Source: a virus
DNA: 32,263 nt
Reading direction: 5' to 3' (one strand)
Virus record (IMG/VR): IMGVR_UViG_3300021085_000122
Span: 1 to 32,263 of that record
The stretch's first letter is position 1; each line of letters starts with the position of its first letter. A model generated the notes under the pieces. It was not told where the DNA came from, made no database searches, and saw only the letters and a program-made list of their open reading frames with translations. This document shows positions 29,287 to 32,263 of the stretch, piece by piece. Made by a program: the position numbers and the translations under genes.

Positions 29287-30651
29287 ATGCCAAGATTAAG
29301 TTTATATAAACCAGAACGCGGATCAGACTATAAATTCTTAGACCGCCAGATTAATGAAATGTTCACTATAGGTGGGACAGACCTGTTTGTCCACAAATAT
29401 ATTGGAACTAATGATGGAACAACTGAAAAGGATCATACACAGATCCAAGATATGTTGTTTTTAGAAAATAGAGATAGGAAGTATGATAAAGACATCTACA
29501 CTATCAGGGGTATTTACAATGTACAGGACATTGACTTTGATTTAAGCCAATTTGGTTTGTTCTTAAGCAATGATACATTGTTTATGACTGTACATATTAC
29601 AACTTCAGTAGAAGCAATTGGGCGTAAACTTATGCCCGGTGATGTTATAGAACTGCCTCATCTAAAAGATGAATATGCTATGAATGATTTTAGTGTTGCA
29701 CTAAAACGCTTTTATGTTATTGAAGATATTAATAGAGCCGCAGAAGGCTTTTCACCAACTTGGTATCCACACTTATATAGACTTAAATTAAAACAAATAG
29801 TAGATAGTCAAGAGTACAAAGATATACTTGACTTGCCTGCAAGTGAAGACTATCCTGAAGATGGGACACTGCGTGATGTATTATCAACATTTGAAGCAGA
29901 AATGAATGTTAATAATGCTGTAGTTGCAGAAGCTGAAGCAAATACGCCAAAAAGTGGTTATGATGTTGATGATAGTTTATACACTCTTGCAATAGACGAA
30001 ACAACTGGTCGAGCAAAAGTTCAAGAAGTTGCTGAAGACGGAAGTACAATTACAGATAAAGCTACACCTGTTGCACACGGGTACAAAGGCTTACTTATAG
30101 GTGATGAATTTGCGCCAAATGGCAGTAATTTTTCAAGCGGTATTAGTTTTCCTTTAGACAGTGTTGAAGGCGATTATTTTTTACGCACAGACTTTTTGCC
30201 GCAACGCATGTTTAGATGGGACGGCAAACGCTGGCTTAAAGTACATGATGTTAAGAGAGCTCCAATGAATAACGGTACTACACAAACACTACGTGGATCA
30301 TTTATTAATGATATTAATACATATCTTTATAATACACCAATAGCACAAGACTTTGTACGCTTAACTGTAGGACAAACTAACATTGATACAGAAATTGCCT
30401 ACACAACAGCAAAATATGTACAAATAGAATACACATCATCTAATGACGGGTTTGCACGTAAAGATTATACAGTAGCTGACAACGCTGGTATGATTACTAG
30501 CTACGATGATAACGGAACACAGCGTGTACGTATTACATTGCCTGCTAGTGCTGTTACGGACGAAGGGCTATATAGTTTAACACTGCATAACGAAAGAACA
30601 CAGCAAAGACAAGCACTTTCACAAGTATTAAAACCTAAGGCGGATAACTAA
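29287..30651 (+). CDS. 14: Neck protein gp14
   Basis: Partner of gp13 in the head-tail neck. The 454-aa product starts MPRLSLYKPERGSDYKFLD and continues with INEMFTIGGTDLFVHKYIG, FGLFLSNDTLFMTVHI, IGRKLMPGDVIELPHLKDE and YVIEDINRAAEGF; the PGDVIELP block corresponds to EGDLIYFP in T4 gp14 (256 aa). The extra C-terminal part includes a module RMFRWDGKRWLKVHD (about 306-320), like those in the sheath. The ATG at 29287 was chosen although the frame is open back to 29215: the longer form would run antisense through the start of gp13 and across the promoter. The ATG is 5 nt after a GATAAATA octamer without a ribosome site. It ends in a TAATG overlap with gp15. Confidence 0.84.
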   Translation: MPRLSLYKPERGSDYKFLDRQINEMFTIGGTDLFVHKYIGTNDGTTEKDHTQIQDMLFLENRDRKYDKDIYTIRGIYNVQDIDFDLSQFGLFLSNDTLFMTVHITTSVEAIGRKLMPGDVIELPHLKDEYAMNDFSVALKRFYVIEDINRAAEGFSPTWYPHLYRLKLKQIVDSQEYKDILDLPASEDYPEDGTLRDVLSTFEAEMNVNNAVVAEAEANTPKSGYDVDDSLYTLAIDETTGRAKVQEVAEDGSTITDKATPVAHGYKGLLIGDEFAPNGSNFSSGISFPLDSVEGDYFLRTDFLPQRMFRWDGKRWLKVHDVKRAPMNNGTTQTLRGSFINDINTYLYNTPIAQDFVRLTVGQTNIDTEIAYTTAKYVQIEYTSSNDGFARKDYTVADNAGMITSYDDNGTQRVRITLPASAVTDEGLYSLTLHNERTQQRQALSQVLKPKADN

Positions 30652-32174
30652 TGGCTGAACATTTTTATGACGGACAAATAAGAAAGTATCTTGTACAAAT
30701 GATGCGACTGTTTAGTAATTTTAGTTACCAAACAGGAGACGGTACTGAAAAACAAGTACCTGTGCTATACGGAGATTTAACTCGTCAAGTAGGATCTATT
30801 CTTAGAGATAATTCAGAAAATAAAATACCTAGTGCGCCTCGCATGGCAGTTTACATTACAGGACTAGAACTAGATAGAGACCGTACTAGCGATTCAAGCT
30901 ATGTAAACAAGCGTCATGTAAGAGAACGTTCTAAAGACGTAAATGGAGATTACACCGACGTACAAGGGCGACAATACACTGTAGAACGCCTAATGCCTAC
31001 TCCGTACAAGTTAACTATAAATGTTGACATATGGTCAACAAACACTGACATGAAACTACAGATTATGGAGCAAATATTAATGCTGTTTAATCCTAGTTTA
31101 GATATACAAACAACTGACAACTATTTAGATTGGACTAGCTTAACAACAGTAATGTTAGATAGTGTTAACTTTAGTTCACGTGCAATTCCAGTGGGAGTTG
31201 ATAGTGAAATCGATGTTGGACAAATGACTTTTAGTACACCAATCTTTATTAGTCCACCGGCAAAAGTTAAACGATTAGGAGTAGTTACTAATATCGTTAC
31301 GAGTATATTTGACGGCGATGGATACTTAGACTTTGAAAAAATGCTAGAGGGTACAAACTTATTCAGTATTGGCGGAATGACGCCTCCATTTAAAATGGAC
31401 GGTGGCGACGATGATTCAGACAAAGTAGTTGATACAGGATCGTTTCCAAATGACGGTGACGGGGTACTTGAACCTAGAAATCAAACCACAAGAGTTAACA
31501 AAGCAGTAGTTGACAACCTATTACAAGAACGTGTACTTATTTTAAACGGACAAATACAATTATTAGATAACGGGTTACCTAGTACTATGACCTGGACTGA
31601 TTACTTTTCTAAAGTACCTGGGCAATACAGAGCAGGCCTTAGTATAATGTATTTTAGAAAACCAGACATTAGTGGATTAGTTGCAGGACGAATTACTGTT
31701 AATAGTTTAGACGAAACTAAATTAGTAATTGATTGGGACAAAGATACATTGCCTAGTAATACTACTATACAAGGCCCTGCACGTAATGCAAATCAACACT
31801 CTAGTGTAGACTATATTATTGACCCTTTACGGTATGATCCACAGTCAGATACAAGTAAGGCCGGCGTTCGGTTACTGCTGTTAGGAGCTATTGGCAGCTC
31901 ATCTAACACTGACGGTTCTGATGCTTGGAAAAACACAGATAATACTGACTTTGTAGCAGGTGCTAATGATATTATTGAATATGATGGTGCTAACTGGCAT
32001 ATAGTATTTGATGCTTCAGCAGAATATTTAACATACAATGAAGAAAATGTTACTACTGTTTATACTACTAATCTTAATACAGGCGTACAATACTACTGGG
32101 ACGGCGAACAATGGTTATTGAGTGTAGACGGTGAATATGCCAAAGGTGACTGGACAATTAAACTAGACGGCTAA
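30651..32174 (+). CDS. 15: Tail completion/sheath stabilising protein gp15
   Basis: gp15 caps the finished tail, holds the last sheath ring and binds the neck. The N-terminal 250 residues match the family: FYDGQIRKYLVQMMRLFSNF (T4 FYNSSFRRYATLMGDLFSNI), VPVLYGDLTRQVGSILRD, MAVYITGLELDRDRTSD, PYKLTINVDIWSTNTDMKLQIMEQI (T4 MIYELSIFTRYEDDMFQIVEQI) and FSTPIFISPPAKVKRLG. T4 gp15 is 272 aa; this one has 507 aa with an added C-terminal region ending in the modules IIEYDGANWHIVFD and YYWDGEQWLLSVDG, akin to those in the sheath and gp14. Its start overlaps the gp14 stop as TAATG, so translation is coupled. Confidence 0.87.
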   Translation: MAEHFYDGQIRKYLVQMMRLFSNFSYQTGDGTEKQVPVLYGDLTRQVGSILRDNSENKIPSAPRMAVYITGLELDRDRTSDSSYVNKRHVRERSKDVNGDYTDVQGRQYTVERLMPTPYKLTINVDIWSTNTDMKLQIMEQILMLFNPSLDIQTTDNYLDWTSLTTVMLDSVNFSSRAIPVGVDSEIDVGQMTFSTPIFISPPAKVKRLGVVTNIVTSIFDGDGYLDFEKMLEGTNLFSIGGMTPPFKMDGGDDDSDKVVDTGSFPNDGDGVLEPRNQTTRVNKAVVDNLLQERVLILNGQIQLLDNGLPSTMTWTDYFSKVPGQYRAGLSIMYFRKPDISGLVAGRITVNSLDETKLVIDWDKDTLPSNTTIQGPARNANQHSSVDYIIDPLRYDPQSDTSKAGVRLLLLGAIGSSSNTDGSDAWKNTDNTDFVAGANDIIEYDGANWHIVFDASAEYLTYNEENVTTVYTTNLNTGVQYYWDGEQWLLSVDGEYAKGDWTIKLDG

Positions 32175-32182
32175 TTACTAGT

Positions 32183-32263
32183 ATGAACAAGATAGTTTGT
32201 AGTGGTGCCCTTTTTTACGCCCTAAACACAAAAAGATTTTTATTTCTACATCGCACTGGCGGC
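32183..32263 (+). CDS. Start of a possible Nudix hydrolase (cut by window edge)
   Basis: The last 27 codons in the window form an open frame MNKIVCSGALFYALNTKRFL followed by FLHRTGG. This looks like the first two strands of Nudix hydrolases, where a hydrophobic strand and then FLxLxR precede the Nudix box. The box itself would lie outside the window. No clear ribosome site is visible in the 8 bases after the gp15 stop; coupling to gp15 is possible. Confidence 0.5.
   Translation, partial: MNKIVCSGALFYALNTKRFLFLHRTGG

Noticed and set aside
1-32263. tRNA genes, CRISPR arrays, insertion sequences, integrase or attachment sites
   Set aside because: None was found by eye; gaps between genes are short (about 170 bases at most) and explained by promoters, terminators and leaders.

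Overview
The window is AT-rich, densely packed DNA from a T4-like marine myovirus. The evidence is a set of recognisable T4-type proteins: UvsX, UvsY, gp32, the start of UvsW, large terminase gp17, a gp16-like small terminase, tail sheath gp18, tail tube gp19, head-completion nuclease gp4, neck proteins gp13 and gp14, and gp15. There are also many copies of a T4-like late-promoter octamer (nNTAAATA, usually GATAAATA). The low GC, the marine-type versions of these proteins and the absence of photosynthesis genes in the window suggest a phage of SAR11 (pelagimyophage-like) or of a low-GC marine cyanobacterium. The host cannot be settled from this window. No tRNA, CRISPR array or transposon was found, and no stretch over 300 bases lacks a gene.

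Layout. Nearly everything is on the minus strand, so transcription runs from high to low coordinates. (1) 1-1433: start of uvsW and an unrecognised partner gene ending in a TAATG overlap with it. (2) 1448-11394: an island of about 10 kb of glycan genes. It holds five copies of a GT-B-like (KpsC/KpsS/TagF-like) domain, four GT-A domains (one fused to a GT-B-like domain), a nucleotidyltransferase-cupin fusion, a GSCFA protein and a SAM methyltransferase. One GT-A gene lies alone on the plus strand. In T4, uvsY and uvsW are neighbours; here the island lies between them. (3) 11462-14322: recombination module gp32 - uvsX - small acidic protein - uvsY, driven by a perfect sigma70-type promoter at 14409-14437. 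(4) 14490-21442: packaging and head genes: a 696-aa probable virion protein, gp17, several conserved unknowns, gp16-like, a sulfotransferase and gp4. (5) 21449-27164: tail genes, including a second tail-tube-like protein, gp19 and a 1057-aa sheath enlarged by repeated Trp/Gly modules. (6) 27282-28416: an HNH-type protein, a dNMP-kinase-like gene under its own sigma70-type promoter, and an 82-aa unknown. (7) 28483-32174: gp13 on the minus strand, diverging across a palindromic double late promoter from gp14-gp15 on the plus strand, then the start of a possible Nudix gene.

How the genes work together. UvsX, UvsY, UvsW and gp32 form the recombination-dependent replication set. gp16, gp17, gp4, gp13 and gp14 package and finish heads. 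gp15, gp18, gp19 and the tube-like protein build the tail. The island genes plausibly build or alter a glycan on the virion or on the infected cell surface, and the sulfotransferase in the head operon could act on the same glycan. The most notable regulatory pattern is that eight genes begin 4-5 nt after a late-promoter octamer with no Shine-Dalgarno sequence. By T4 geometry their late mRNAs would be leaderless.
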